This document shows positions 5,602 to 6,049 of a stretch of 6,049 bases of DNA, in pieces (position 1 is the stretch's first letter; each line of letters opens with the position of its first letter). Below the pieces are notes generated by a model that saw nothing but the letters and a program-made list of their open reading frames with translations, did no database searches and was not told the origin of the DNA. The translations under genes were made by a program, and so were the position numbers. Origin of the DNA: Deltaproteobacteria bacterium (GTDB lineage: Bacteria > Desulfobacterota > Desulfarculia > Adiutricales > JAGVGV01); the NCBI GenBank assembly GCA_020056895.1, contig JAGVGV010000404.1:1-6049 (forward strand), read 5' to 3'.

Positions 5602-6049
5602 TTATTGTTCAGCCGCCGGCGGCTGCATCATCCTGCCCTTCATGCCCTTCATTTTATCCATCATGTCCATCATGTCCATCATGTCCATCATCATGCCCTT
5701 GGGCCCCATCATGCCGCCCATGTCATGATCCACGGGCAGGCGGATCCCGGTTTCCTTGATGATTTTGGCCCGCATTTCGATTTTGATCCCCATCAGGGCT
5801 TCATGCAGCGCCCCCAGGTCCTTGGCCGCGGCCTTGGCCTTGGTCAGGTCCGGTTGAGCCTGAGACATGATGGCTTCCAGTTCCGCCTCCTTGGCGTACT
5901 GATCCTGTTTCCAGGCAAAAAGGCGGTCCTTGAATTCACCCTTGATCTTTTCGATGGCCATCATTTTTTCCGGGGGAATTCCATGTTTTTCCATCATCAT
6001 CATGTGCATGGACGGCCCTTGGGCTCCGGGAGCGCCATGAGCCGCATGC
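5602..6049 (-). CDS. CpxP/Spy/ZraP-like periplasmic protein with Met-rich tail (5' end beyond the window)
   Basis: The frame ends with TAA at 5602-5604 and is open to the right edge. An ATG at 6009 would give 135 residues, but translation continues without a stop upstream of it as HAAHGAPGAQGPS before MHMMMMEKHG. This His-rich text suggests a mature N-terminus after a signal peptide that lies outside the window. The core (residues 11-90 counted from the ATG at 6009) is an amphipathic helical hairpin with GEFKDRLFAWKQDQYAKEAELEAIM and a second helix ending ALMGIKIEMRAKI. It matches the heavy-metal sensor/refolding chaperone group (CpxP, Spy, ZraP, CnrX-like), which acts in the periplasm. Residues 97-128 contain 16 methionines, four of the pairs in MMD repeats. 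Methionine and histidine clusters can bind copper, silver or zinc, so a metal stress role is a reasonable inference. An AAGGG six bases before the ATG at 6009 leaves a shorter cytoplasmic form possible, though less likely. Confidence 0.78.
   Translation of the reverse strand, partial: HAAHGAPGAQGPSMHMMMMEKHGIPPEKMMAIEKIKGEFKDRLFAWKQDQYAKEAELEAIMSQAQPDLTKAKAAAKDLGALHEALMGIKIEMRAKIIKETGIRLPVDHDMGGMMGPKGMMMDMMDMMDMMDKMKGMKGRMMQPPAAEQ
5657..5692. repeat. 9-bp tandem repeat coding for MMD units
   Basis: TCCATCATG occurs three times exactly (5657-5665, 5666-5674, 5675-5683), with a fourth copy differing in its last base (5684-5692). On the coding (minus) strand each unit reads ATG-ATG-GAC or its shifted equivalent and gives the Met-Met-Asp repeats of the periplasmic protein. 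The unit length is a multiple of three, so copy number could vary by slippage without shifting the frame. Confidence 0.85.

Noticed and set aside
5657..5692. Short tandem repeat as a CRISPR-like or mobile-element signature
   Set aside because: The 9-bp units are contiguous, without spacers, lie in frame within a gene, and are explained by Met-Met-Asp coding.

Overview
This window is a GC-rich bacterial chromosomal segment with closely packed genes. Its left end is the tail of a general L-amino acid ABC transporter operon (Aap type). Its right end holds a methionine-rich, CpxP/ZraP-like periplasmic protein. The transporter type, the frequent CGG/CCG/GCC codons, the short leaders and the mix of small uncharacterised proteins suggest a Gram-negative, delta-proteobacterial (Desulfobacterota) host. 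That assignment is an inference from style and rests on no marker gene.

Layout. (1) Positions 1-2296, plus strand: the end of permease AapQ (cut by the left edge), the complete permease AapM and the ATPase AapP. Together they make the membrane core of an importer; the solute-binding protein AapJ would be expected to the left of the window. (2) Positions 2331-2921, plus strand: a flavodoxin-fold NAD(P)H oxidoreductase (KefF/MdaB/NQO type) with a GTG start, behind a small hairpin and T-run that may partly end the transporter transcript. (3) Positions 2922-3132: a gene-free stretch with a possible promoter. (4) Positions 3133-4263, plus strand: a class I SAM-dependent methyltransferase with an unassigned N-terminal region of about 150 residues. 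(5) Positions 4280-4813, minus strand, convergent with (4): an unrecognised soluble protein that carries two neighbouring perfect inverted repeats within its coding sequence. (6) Positions 4814-4961: a divergent intergenic region with an extended -10 promoter candidate for (5). (7) Positions 4962-5498, plus strand: a small unrecognised protein with an HELIH zinc-protease-like motif. (8) Positions 5499-5601: a convergent gap with a strong GC-rich hairpin. (9) Positions 5602-6049, minus strand: the CpxP/ZraP-like protein, open to the right edge and ending in a tail in which half the residues are methionine.

How the genes work together. AapQ and AapM form the channel and AapP powers uptake of amino acids delivered by a periplasmic binding protein. 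The other genes share no evident pathway with the transporter or with each other. I see no CRISPR array, tRNA, rRNA, insertion sequence, phage gene or recognisable defence system. The best candidates for something undescribed are the HELIH protein, the N-terminal region of the methyltransferase and the Met-rich tail of the periplasmic protein. None of these amounts to a demonstrated new system.
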